64,000 nt of DNA from Agrobacterium tumefaciens (GTDB taxonomy: Bacteria > Pseudomonadota > Alphaproteobacteria > Rhizobiales > Rhizobiaceae), in NCBI RefSeq assembly GCF_005221325.1, contig NZ_CP039890.1, forward strand, positions 62,001-126,000. Direction: 5' to 3'. Both the position numbers and the translations under genes were made by a program. A model generated the notes under the pieces. It was given only the letters and a program-made list of their open reading frames with translations. It was not told where the DNA came from and searched no databases. Each line of letters opens with the position of its first letter. The first letter of the stretch is position 1. Shown piece by piece: positions 24,352-31,339 of this stretch.

Positions 24352-25066
24352 CCTTTCCCTCGTTGCCTTGTGAAGTACCTCCATCTTCCTGAGGCGGCTG
24401 ATCGGCAGTTATGGTCTCTACCGCCTTGTACATCCAGGCAGGGATTGCGTGGATGTTTTCCCGCAGATCCTCGACGATCGGATGTCTGTGGGGACTTCGT
24501 GCCAGGTAGCGGACGATACCATCGACAACTGTCTCCAGATTTGATCGCTCGTCGCGAAACCAGTGGAGGGCCTGGATCACTCGCATTGCCGGCCGGCCCG
24601 CCCAGAAGGCGGTCTTTGCCGAAATGCGCTTGAAGTCCAAGATGTAGATAACCGGCTTCGTGGCCTCCGCATCGCCGGCATTGGCCTCGATCTCGATGAT
24701 TCGGGGATATGTGTCCGCATAGATTGTGGACCTGGCAGGGACGGCCGTCGTCAGGCCAAGATCATTGGCAGCCGTCATTCCATCGACGCAAACACGAAGC
24801 TTGTCGCGTCGCGCGATTGCATCGATGAAGGAGGCCCGTGGTGGAAACACCATCTTGCCTGTCAGTTGGCTGACAGCTGGCTTGTCGTAAAGACCACGAT
24901 GAGGGCGGCGGATGTCGCCGCGATTGGTCAGCCTCTGCAGCGCCTTTTCGACGGCGTTCGGTGTTGCGATATCCAGGAAATCGGAGCGCGACCAAACCCC
25001 GGAAGGCGCCCCGTCGGCGATCCGTTGGTGAATGCGTTCCAGAGTGTCAGATGTGGGATCCGGCAT
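24326..25066 (-). CDS. abiEi: AbiEi-type antitoxin/repressor
   Basis: A 246-residue antitoxin of the AbiEi (DUF6088) family. The N-terminal winged HTH contains SRSDFLDIATPNAVEKALQR and DIRRPHRGLYDKP. The C-terminal domain is the part that usually counteracts the toxin. AbiEi proteins bind inverted repeats in their own promoter. Such repeats are present at 25105-25166. It overlaps abiEii by 26 bases. Confidence 0.9.
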   Translation of the reverse strand: MPDPTSDTLERIHQRIADGAPSGVWSRSDFLDIATPNAVEKALQRLTNRGDIRRPHRGLYDKPAVSQLTGKMVFPPRASFIDAIARRDKLRVCVDGMTAANDLGLTTAVPARSTIYADTYPRIIEIEANAGDAEATKPVIYILDFKRISAKTAFWAGRPAMRVIQALHWFRDERSNLETVVDGIVRYLARSPHRHPIVEDLRENIHAIPAWMYKAVETITADQPPQEDGGTSQGNEGKDEHAPGFH

Positions 25067-25104
25067 AATTATCCTACATTGTGTCCAAAAATTATATACG
25101 AAAA

Positions 25105-25166
25105 TTGGTCACTAAAAGCAACTCCGCCTCTACTGACCAAATTTTATACCAAAACATTGGTCAGTA
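25105..25166 (-). promoter_or_regulatory. AbiE operator with three half-sites
   Basis: A perfect 10-bp inverted repeat, TACTGACCAA (25131-25140) and TTGGTCAGTA (25157-25166), is separated by 16 bases. A third half-site, TTGGTCACTA, lies at 25105-25114 nearer the gene. The AT-rich stretch between them probably contains the promoter. This matches the known negative autoregulation of AbiE by AbiEi binding to promoter repeats. Confidence 0.7.
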
Positions 25167-25241
25167 GCGTAATCCGGTTATGCTATCATGTAGTCAGTAG
25201 GCTCACGTCTTTCCAATGGATAAAATGCATGAGCAGGCAGA

Positions 25242-25508
25242 TTATTGAAGCAGCTGCGCCTTGATCGCCTGTCCGACAATGGTCAACTGCAGCACCGGTT
25301 CGCCGCGGATGAAGCTCTCCTCGACTAGTTCCATCTTTTCCAGCCGCTCGACAAGCTTCTCCGATAGCCGCTTGTCACCCACCAGCCAACCCCGGCCCAC
25401 TTTCCTCTGTCGCCGGAAGAAAGCAATTGCTCGAAGCGCTTCTTCTTGCGTCCGGGTCAGACTGCCTATTGCCTCAACGGCGGCGGGATGGTCTGCCATA
25501 TTGTTCAT
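25242..25508 (-). CDS. Small protein, winged-helix-like, unknown
   Basis: An 88-residue protein. The central part, LTRTQEEALRAIAFFRRQRKVGRGWLVGDKRLSEKLVERLEKMELVEES read over residues 17-65, has the helix pattern and basic loop of a small winged helix. Its start overlaps the stop of the next upstream gene by four bases (ATGA). It is the last of three small co-directional genes of unknown role. Confidence 0.7.
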   Translation of the reverse strand: MNNMADHPAAVEAIGSLTRTQEEALRAIAFFRRQRKVGRGWLVGDKRLSEKLVERLEKMELVEESFIRGEPVLQLTIVGQAIKAQLLQ

Positions 25509-25762
25509 GGTCTCCGCCCCCCGTTTTCGTTCGACGGGTTATCGGCTGCGGGCCACTCGTTGGCCGGTTCTTCTATCGGTTCATCCGCGGGATCAGGGTC
25601 GCGATCATAGGCGAGCTGCCGCTTTGCCAGAACGTCCTGAAGCGTCTCAACGACACGCGCTGTTCCGTGTCCTTCACTGGCGAAACGATCGATGATCTCG
25701 GCGACGGCATCATCCAACTGCTGAAACAGTCGTTCCTGATTTTCAGATTTCTCACTCATCAA
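25505..25762 (-). CDS. Small hydrophilic protein, unknown
   Basis: An 85-residue protein with an N-terminal helical part (residues 5-50, many Glu and Gln) and a disordered acidic, proline-rich tail. Not recognised. It is coupled by a four-base overlap to the 25242 gene and follows the 25775 gene by 12 bp. Confidence 0.65.
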   Translation of the reverse strand: MMSEKSENQERLFQQLDDAVAEIIDRFASEGHGTARVVETLQDVLAKRQLAYDRDPDPADEPIEEPANEWPAADNPSNENGGRRP

Positions 25763-25774
25763 AAATCCTCCTGA

Positions 25775-26011
25775 TCAGCTACCGACCCGGCGCTGCTGCC
25801 AATCCTTGTATGGCGCCATAAGCTGGCCCGGAAACCGATCCTCGATCGCCGTCTCCACCATGGCGATTTGGGCGAACACATCGCTGTCATCCCGATCTTC
25901 AGGACGAATGGTCTCGCTTGCTTCCTCGAGCTTCTTCATCAGCCCAAACACTTCCTCGTCCGTCATCGCCGCCAGACGGTCTGCGAACTCTACGGCGTCG
26001 AAATCTTGCAT
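25775..26011 (-). CDS. Small acidic helical protein, unknown
   Basis: A 78-residue acidic protein predicted to be mostly helical (FADRLAAMTDEEVFGLMKKL, then VFAQIAMVETAIEDRF). Not recognised. First gene of the three-gene set 26011-25242. The set follows the exonuclease III gene in the same direction, 85 bp downstream, and could be cotranscribed with it. Confidence 0.65.
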   Translation of the reverse strand: MQDFDAVEFADRLAAMTDEEVFGLMKKLEEASETIRPEDRDDSDVFAQIAMVETAIEDRFPGQLMAPYKDWQQRRVGS

Positions 26012-26095
26012 ACCGTCACTCCTATGTCTCTCTATCGGCCATCGCCACGGGTGGTGGGCCTGGAAACGACCGCACCGACATGTCCTTGAGATATG

Positions 26096-26872
26096 CTACT
26101 CATCATCCAGTTCAATCCAGACCGGCGCATGGTCGCTGGTGTGCTCCCAGGCCCGCGCGAACTTGTCTACGCCGCAGGTTTGCACTCGTTCCCGCAGCGA
26201 TGGGCTCAGCAGGAAATGGTCGATGCGCAGCCCGGCGTCGCGGGCGAAGGCGTTGCGGAAATACTTCCAGAACGTATAAATCCGCTCTTCCGGATGCAGC
26301 AGCCTGAGGGCGTCCGTCCAGCCCGCTGCAATGAGCTCCGCATAAGCTTCGCGCACCTCGGGCCGAAACAGCGCATCGTCTCGCCAGCGCTCCGGCTTGT
26401 AGACATCGAGGTCCGTCGGCATCACGTTGAAATCGCCAACCAGAGCCACGGGCACGTCGAGTTCAAACAGTTCCGCCGCATAGGAATGCAGGCGTTCGAA
26501 CCAACGGAGCTTATAATCAAACTTCGGCCCTGGCGCTGGATTGCCGTTCGGAAGATACAAGCAGCCAATGACGATGCCATCGATGGCCGCCTCGATGTAA
26601 CGGCTGTGACTGTCGTCAGGATCGCCCGGCAAGCCGCGTCGCGTTTCGCGCGGCTCCTGATCCCTGGCAAGGATCGCCACGCCATTCCAGGATTTCTGGC
26701 CGTGCCAGATGGCGCCATAGCCTGCGCGCTCGATCTCGCGGCGCGGAAAGTTGTTGTCCGGCGCCTTTAACTCCTGCAGGCACACCACATCAGGCTTCGC
26801 CTCGTCGAGCCAGCGGAGCAAAACCTCCAGCCGGCCATTGATCCCGTTGACGTTGTAGGTAGCGAGCTTCAC
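26096..26872 (-). CDS. xth: Exodeoxyribonuclease III (ExoIII/AP endonuclease family)
   Basis: A 258-residue Mg-dependent nuclease of the exonuclease-endonuclease-phosphatase family, which cuts at abasic sites and trims 3' ends. It has NVNGI at the start, LQELK (metal-binding Glu), GDFNVMP (Asp/Asn pair) and TSDHAPV (catalytic Asp-His) at the end. Full length for the family. It sits beside the Ku/ligase genes, which fits a DNA-repair island. The chromosome probably carries further copies, so this may be a paralogue. Confidence 0.93.
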   Translation of the reverse strand: MKLATYNVNGINGRLEVLLRWLDEAKPDVVCLQELKAPDNNFPRREIERAGYGAIWHGQKSWNGVAILARDQEPRETRRGLPGDPDDSHSRYIEAAIDGIVIGCLYLPNGNPAPGPKFDYKLRWFERLHSYAAELFELDVPVALVGDFNVMPTDLDVYKPERWRDDALFRPEVREAYAELIAAGWTDALRLLHPEERIYTFWKYFRNAFARDAGLRIDHFLLSPSLRERVQTCGVDKFARAWEHTSDHAPVWIELDDE

Positions 26873-26883
26873 CGGCGGTTCCG

Positions 26884-27060
26884 TCAGTGCCTGCGATCAC
26901 CCTTGTCGCCCTGACCCGGTTTCGCATCATGCTTCGCGTCGTGGCGAGCATCGGCCGACAGCGAGCGGGAGACGTCGACACTCTCCTTGAATTTCCCCTC
27001 CTTGTCACGACGGACATAACGCTTGTCAGTTCCGGTATCGATCAGTTCGCGCTTGCTCAT
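26884..27060 (-). CDS. Small basic hydrophilic protein, unknown
   Basis: A 58-residue protein that is almost all polar (SKRELIDTGTDKRYVRRDK, then repeated HDAKHDAK). GGAGT ten bases before the ATG at 27060 supports the start; a longer frame from 27129 was rejected. It lies 11 bp before xth on the same strand, so the two are probably cotranscribed, and it is divergent from the Ku genes. Function unknown. Confidence 0.75.
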   Translation of the reverse strand: MSKRELIDTGTDKRYVRRDKEGKFKESVDVSRSLSADARHDAKHDAKPGQGDKGDRRH

Positions 27061-27202
27061 GGCAGGACTCCTTTTTGGGTTGCTCCACGAAGAAACGCAT
27101 GTGACCAGGAAAAGATGCACGGGAATCAAGAGACTAGCGCAGACTCGTAAAACGAGTGGGCATGATCGCGCTAAGTCCTTGAAAATTGATTCGTTTCGAC
27201 TC

Positions 27203-27227
27203 GGAACAATTACATGCTGATTCGCTT
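27203..27227 (+). promoter_or_regulatory. Possible EcfG-type promoter for the Ku operon
   Basis: GGAAC (27203-27207), 17 bases, then CTT. The -10 part lacks the G of GTT but fits the looser GGAAC-N18-TT form remembered for Sinorhizobium RpoE2. It ends 34 bases before the first Ku start. Weaker than the sites at 53-63 kb. Confidence 0.35.
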
Positions 27228-27260
27228 GAATCGCATTGGTTGTGTCAGGAGTTCTGCGTC

Positions 27261-28160
27261 ATGGTTGCCCCGAGAGCGAATTGGAAAGGCTTCATCAAAT
27301 ACGGAGAGGTCGCTTGTCCGGTGGCGCTGTACACTGCGGCATCATCTTCGGAAAGGATCGCTTTCAACACGCTGAACCGCAAGACCGGAAACCGGGTCAG
27401 GCGCGAGTTCGTTGACAGCGAGACCGGCGATCCGGTCGAACGTGACGAGCAGGTCAAAGGATACGAGGTCGAAAACGGCCAATACATCATCCTTGAGCCC
27501 GAGGAGGTCGCCGCCGCCGTTCCTGACAGCGACAAGACGCTCAAGATCGACGCCTTCATCCCCTGCCACGAGATCGACGACGTCTATTTTGACAAGCCGT
27601 ACTATCTGGCGCCGGACAAGATGGGTACGGATGCTTTTTTGCTTTTGCGCGACGGCATGAAGAAAGCCAAGGTTGCCGCGATTGCCCGGACCGTTCTCTT
27701 TCGCCGCGTTCGAACCGTCCTCATCCGTCCGCATGGCAAAGGGCTGATCGCCACAACGCTGAACTTCGATTACGAGGTGCGCTCCTCTCAGGAGGCGTTC
27801 GAGGAACTACCCGATCTGAAGATCGAAGGCGAAATGCTGGATTTGGCCGAGCACATCATTGGCACCAAGAGAGGAAGCTTTGATGCCAGTGCCTTCGATG
27901 ATCGTTACGAAGCTGCCGTCGCCGAGCTGGTGAAGGCGAAGATCGAGGGTAGGGCGCTTCCGAAGAAAAAGGCGCCGGCGGCGTCGAAACCCAGCGATCT
28001 TCTGCAGGCACTCAGAGAGAGTGCCGGCATTGATGCAAAGAAGGCGGAGCCGAAACGGAGTGCGGCCAATGCCAACAAGGGCACGGCGCGCCAGAAGGTC
28101 GCCAAACCTGCCGCTTCCAAAACCAAGTCCGCGGCGTCGCAGACCCGCCGCGCCGGTTGA
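27261..28160 (+). CDS. ku: Ku protein, first copy
   Basis: A 299-residue bacterial Ku, the ring that binds DNA ends in non-homologous end joining. It begins with RANWKGFIKYGEVACPVALY, the Ku core start, and keeps KGYEVENGQYIILE and the DKPYYLAPDK segment. The tail from residue 235 on is rich in Lys and Ala, as in the DNA-binding extension of many Ku proteins. Start at 27261 by GGAG nine bases upstream. A second Ku follows after 12 bp, which suggests a heterodimer, as I recall for adjacent Ku genes in Sinorhizobium. Confidence 0.95.
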   Translation: MVAPRANWKGFIKYGEVACPVALYTAASSSERIAFNTLNRKTGNRVRREFVDSETGDPVERDEQVKGYEVENGQYIILEPEEVAAAVPDSDKTLKIDAFIPCHEIDDVYFDKPYYLAPDKMGTDAFLLLRDGMKKAKVAAIARTVLFRRVRTVLIRPHGKGLIATTLNFDYEVRSSQEAFEELPDLKIEGEMLDLAEHIIGTKRGSFDASAFDDRYEAAVAELVKAKIEGRALPKKKAPAASKPSDLLQALRESAGIDAKKAEPKRSAANANKGTARQKVAKPAASKTKSAASQTRRAG

Positions 28161-28172
28161 TCGGAGGAGACC

Positions 28173-28985
28173 ATGGCTGTCCGTCCCTATTGGAAAGGCT
28201 ACCTCAAGCTATCGCTCGTCACGTGCCCGGTCCAGATGATGCCGGCGACCTCCGAAAGCGAGAAGGTCCGCTTCCACACACTCAATCGCGAGACCCAGAA
28301 CCGCGTCGTCAGCCACTATGTCGACAGCGTCACCGGCAAAGAGGTCCAAGACGAAGATGAGGTCAAAGGCTACCAGCGTGGCGAGAACGAATACATAATG
28401 CTGGAGGACGAGGAGCTGGAGAACGTTGCGCTCGACAGTGCCAAGACGATCGACATCTTCACATTCACCCCGCGCGACAGCGTGGAATGGATCTGGCTCG
28501 ACACGCCGTATTACCTATCGCCCAACGATCCGGTCGGACAGGAGGCGTTCTCCGTCATTCGCGATGCGATGGAGGCCCAGGACATGGTTGGTATCTCGCG
28601 GCTGGTGATCTCGCGCCGGGAACGCGCCGTCATGCTGGAGCCACGTGGCAAGGGTATTGTCCTTTGGACTTTGCGCTACGGGGATGAAGTCCGCGATGAA
28701 GACTCGTATTTTGCGGGCATCGACGACGACGAGACAGCGGACAGCGAGATGATGCCCCTGGTACAGCAACTCATCAAGAAGCAGACGCAGCACTGGGACC
28801 CGAAGATGGTCATTGATCCAGTGCAGGACCGGCTTCTCGACATCATTGCCGCCAAGAAGAAGGCGCTGAAAAAGCAGGCCAGAGCGAAACCGTCCGCGCC
28901 AGTAAAGTCGACGCCGAGCAACGTCATCAACATCATGGATGCTCTGAAAAAGTCGGTCGCCGCTGAGACCCGGTCCAGCAAATGA
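28173..28985 (+). CDS. ku: Ku protein, second copy
   Basis: A 270-residue Ku with RPYWKGYLKLSLVTCPVQMM at the start, VKGYQRGENEYIMLEDEEL, and the DTPYYLSPND segment. It is a divergent paralogue of the first copy and has a shorter Lys-rich tail. Ends in a four-base overlap with the ligase gene, so Ku, Ku and ligase form one operon and probably one repair complex. Confidence 0.95.
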   Translation: MAVRPYWKGYLKLSLVTCPVQMMPATSESEKVRFHTLNRETQNRVVSHYVDSVTGKEVQDEDEVKGYQRGENEYIMLEDEELENVALDSAKTIDIFTFTPRDSVEWIWLDTPYYLSPNDPVGQEAFSVIRDAMEAQDMVGISRLVISRRERAVMLEPRGKGIVLWTLRYGDEVRDEDSYFAGIDDDETADSEMMPLVQQLIKKQTQHWDPKMVIDPVQDRLLDIIAAKKKALKKQARAKPSAPVKSTPSNVINIMDALKKSVAAETRSSK

Positions 28986-30013
28986 AGCGACGCGCCAAAC
29001 CGCTCCTACAGGACGACGGGCTTTCTGCAAAATCGCAGCCGCGCCGCAAGCGCGATCCGGCGCAGCCGAACCTTCCATTTGATCCGATGCCCGATCGGGT
29101 TGAGCCATGCCTGGCCTTGCTCAAGGCAGCTCCCCCGATCGGCCCGGATTGGGCTTTTGAGATCAAGTGGGATGGCTATCGGCTGGCCGTGCACATCGAG
29201 CCGAAAGGCGTGCGAATTATTACCCGCGGCGGCCATGACTGGACACACCGGTTTCCTGCGATCGCGGCAGCTGCCAAAGAGCTGGGAGTCGGGACTGCTA
29301 TCCTGGATGGCGAAGCTGTTGTGCTCGATGCGCAAGGCAGGTCCGACTTCGGAGCGCTGCAACGCTCGCTTGGCGGACGCGGCGGCAAACGAGATTCGAG
29401 CGAAGCCGTCCTCTTCGCCTTCGACCTGTTATACTTCGACGGGCACGATCTGACGAAGACCGAGCTGTCAGTCCGCCGACATCTTTTGACAGATCTGTTG
29501 GATGGTGCGGTTGGAGCGATCCAGCTTTCCGAGGAGGTGGAGGGTGACGGCGGCGAACTCCTCGAAATCGCCTGTTCTCTCGGGCTGGAAGGAATTATCG
29601 CCAAACACCGGGACCGTCCTTACCGATCCGGCCGGACGGGCGACTGGCTTAAAATCAAGTGCGTGCAGAGTGAGAGCTTCATGATCGTCGGCTACGAGCA
29701 GTCAGCCACCGCGCGCGGCGGGATTGGCAGTCTGCTGCTGGCTGCGAGACGTGGACAGGACTGGGTCTATGTTGGCGCGGTAGGAACCGGGTTCAAGCAA
29801 AAGGACGCGGCATACCTGAAGAAGACCCTGGATACGCTGAAGACCAGGACACCGGTCGTGCCGCTCAAGGGGAAGAACTACGTCTTTGCGCAGCCGACGC
29901 TGATTGCCGAGATCGAGTTCCGTGGCTGGACCGACGATGGCAATCTGCGGCACGCATCTTACAAAGGACTGCGTGAGATCCAGGACAATGCCGCTGTTTA
30001 TGAGCTCGACTGA
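28982..30013 (+). CDS. ATP-dependent DNA ligase, LigD-type, ligase domain only
   Basis: A 343-residue ligase. The adenylated lysine is Lys 62 in FEIKWDGYRLAV. The nucleotidyltransferase domain continues with LDGEAVVLD, FDLLYFDG and EGIIAKH, then WLKIKC. The OB-fold domain follows from about residue 235 to the end (GSLLLAARRGQDWVYVGAVGTGF). There is no polymerase or phosphoesterase domain, unlike the three-domain protein at 31340. It would seal breaks held by the two Ku proteins encoded just upstream. Confidence 0.93.
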   Translation: MKRRAKPLLQDDGLSAKSQPRRKRDPAQPNLPFDPMPDRVEPCLALLKAAPPIGPDWAFEIKWDGYRLAVHIEPKGVRIITRGGHDWTHRFPAIAAAAKELGVGTAILDGEAVVLDAQGRSDFGALQRSLGGRGGKRDSSEAVLFAFDLLYFDGHDLTKTELSVRRHLLTDLLDGAVGAIQLSEEVEGDGGELLEIACSLGLEGIIAKHRDRPYRSGRTGDWLKIKCVQSESFMIVGYEQSATARGGIGSLLLAARRGQDWVYVGAVGTGFKQKDAAYLKKTLDTLKTRTPVVPLKGKNYVFAQPTLIAEIEFRGWTDDGNLRHASYKGLREIQDNAAVYELD

Positions 30014-30100
30014 GCAGGAATTTCAGCGCGTCGGCGAGGCCTTAAATTTTTTCGGCCCGTGCTCTTGAATCCTAAATTCTCAAAAACCAAATCGTTTGCC

Positions 30101-30187
30101 GCCAGCCGCTGAAAACAGGGCTGGCCTTGCTGGGAGCACCGAGTTTCGGCGCTTCTGTACCCATGTTGCTTCAAGGAGGATATGGCT
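30101..30187 (+). ncRNA. ROSE-type RNA thermometer in the hsp20 leader
   Basis: Three consecutive hairpins lie before the hsp20 gene: GCCAGCC/GGCTGGC (30101-30125), CCGA/TCGG (30139-30149), and a last one pairing CCAT (30161-30164) with ATGG (30182-30185). The last hairpin holds TTGCT opposite the ribosome site AAGGAGG, which is the hallmark of ROSE elements in rhizobial small heat-shock genes. Warming should melt it and allow translation. The structure was drawn by eye. Confidence 0.8.
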
Positions 30188-30664
30188 ATGGCAACATCTT
30201 ACGACTACGCACCTCTGTTCCGCTCGAGCGTCGGCTTCGACCGGGTCTTCAATCTCCTCGAAAATGCCCAGCGCGCCCGCTCGATCAGTGATTGGCCGCC
30301 CTATGACATCGTCAAGACCGGCGATGACAGCTACCGGATTTCAATCGCGGTCGCAGGTTTTGCCCGAGATGATCTCGACATCACCTTCCAGTCCAATCTG
30401 CTGACGGTCACTGGCAAGAAGCAGGAGATGGCATCCGAAGGCTACCTGCATCGCGGCATTGCCGGACGTCCGTTTGAACACCGGTTCGAGCTTGCCGACC
30501 ATGTCAGGGTAAATGGCGCGGATTTAAACAATGGTCTTTTGTCGATCGATCTCCTTCGTGAGATCCCGGAGGCGTTGAAGCCGCGGAAGATCGACATCCA
30601 GACGGATCCGGCCCTCGTGCAGTCGACCGCTCCGGTGCAGATCGAAGCGCAAAAGGCCGCCTGA
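30188..30664 (+). CDS. Small heat-shock protein Hsp20 (IbpA-like)
   Basis: A 158-residue alpha-crystallin-domain chaperone that holds unfolded proteins. The N-terminus SYDYAPLFRSSVGFDRVFNLL is typical of rhizobial class A sHsps. The crystallin domain runs from WPPYDIVKTGDDSYRISIAVAGF to the GLLSIDLLREIPE motif (the G-x-L block). ATG at 30188 has the right distance from AAGGAGG; ATG at 30182 is only two bases from it. Preceded by a ROSE thermometer, so heat-induced. Confidence 0.93.
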   Translation: MATSYDYAPLFRSSVGFDRVFNLLENAQRARSISDWPPYDIVKTGDDSYRISIAVAGFARDDLDITFQSNLLTVTGKKQEMASEGYLHRGIAGRPFEHRFELADHVRVNGADLNNGLLSIDLLREIPEALKPRKIDIQTDPALVQSTAPVQIEAQKAA

Positions 30665-30680
30665 CTGAAACTTTGGAAAA

Positions 30681-30703
30681 GGGCGCCGCTGGCCGCGGCG
30701 CCC
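30681..30703 (+). terminator. GC-rich hairpin after hsp20
   Basis: GGGCGCCGC, a five-base loop, GCGGCGCCC, 16 bp after the hsp20 stop. No T-run follows, so termination is likely but incomplete, which could allow reading into the DUF982 gene. Confidence 0.55.
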
Positions 30704-30737
30704 TATCGCACATTCCGGGTTGGGAAGGAGAGAGACA

Positions 30738-31037
30738 ATGAAACCCGATATGTTCAGAGAACCTGTGATTATCCTTGTCGGTCTTGGCTTTCCCGCTAAG
30801 GTCCGAACAGTTATGGACGCTTACCGGCATCTCGTCGAATGGCCAGCATCAATGCGCGACACGGCTTATTCGGTGGCGCTGAAGGCCTGTGGCGCAGCCC
30901 TGCGCGGCGAGATCGAAGCGGAGACCGCACGCGGGCTGTTCGCAGCTTTCGCTGAGAAGCACGATCTGCTGGCACCGGAGACCGATATCATCGCCGCTTC
31001 CAGTCGCCGGCACGACAAAGATCCGCACGTTCGCTAG
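30738..31037 (+). CDS. DUF982 family protein
   Basis: A 99-residue protein of the rhizobial DUF982 family: VIILVGLGFPAKVRTVMDAYRHL, then AALRGEIEAETARGLFAAFAEKH. Function unknown; copies are abundant on rhizobial replicons. GGAAGGAGA upstream supports the ATG at 30738. It is followed after 10 bp by another small gene. Confidence 0.8.
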   Translation: MKPDMFREPVIILVGLGFPAKVRTVMDAYRHLVEWPASMRDTAYSVALKACGAALRGEIEAETARGLFAAFAEKHDLLAPETDIIAASSRRHDKDPHVR

Positions 31038-31047
31038 GGAGGCCGAC

Positions 31048-31230
31048 ATGGACCAGATTTTGCAGCAGGCCGCGAGCAATGCCGCTGCGACGGGTCATCC
31101 GACGGTCCTGCTTCAGGGCATGCAGATTGAGCGGCCGCTTGATGTGGTGAAAGCGACTGCTCTCACCGCGGACGACAAACGGACCATCCTGGCCTCATGG
31201 GCCTGCGGACTTCTACGCGGTCGACTCTAA
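31048..31230 (+). CDS. Small protein, unknown
   Basis: A 60-residue protein (starts MDQILQQAASNAAATGHPTV) with AGGGAGG eight bases before its ATG. Not recognised. It lies 10 bp after the DUF982 gene and is convergent with ligD. The 109 bp between it and ligD show no clear structure. Confidence 0.65.
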   Translation: MDQILQQAASNAAATGHPTVLLQGMQIERPLDVVKATALTADDKRTILASWACGLLRGRL

Positions 31231-31339
31231 GCCGGCGTTCCGCCATATTCCCGGAACACCGGAGCCGGTTTGCATCGACGATGTTCAGGCTGCTCTCCGA
31301 GAACTTGATCGGCGCTACGGTACCTGACGGGTCCCGCGT

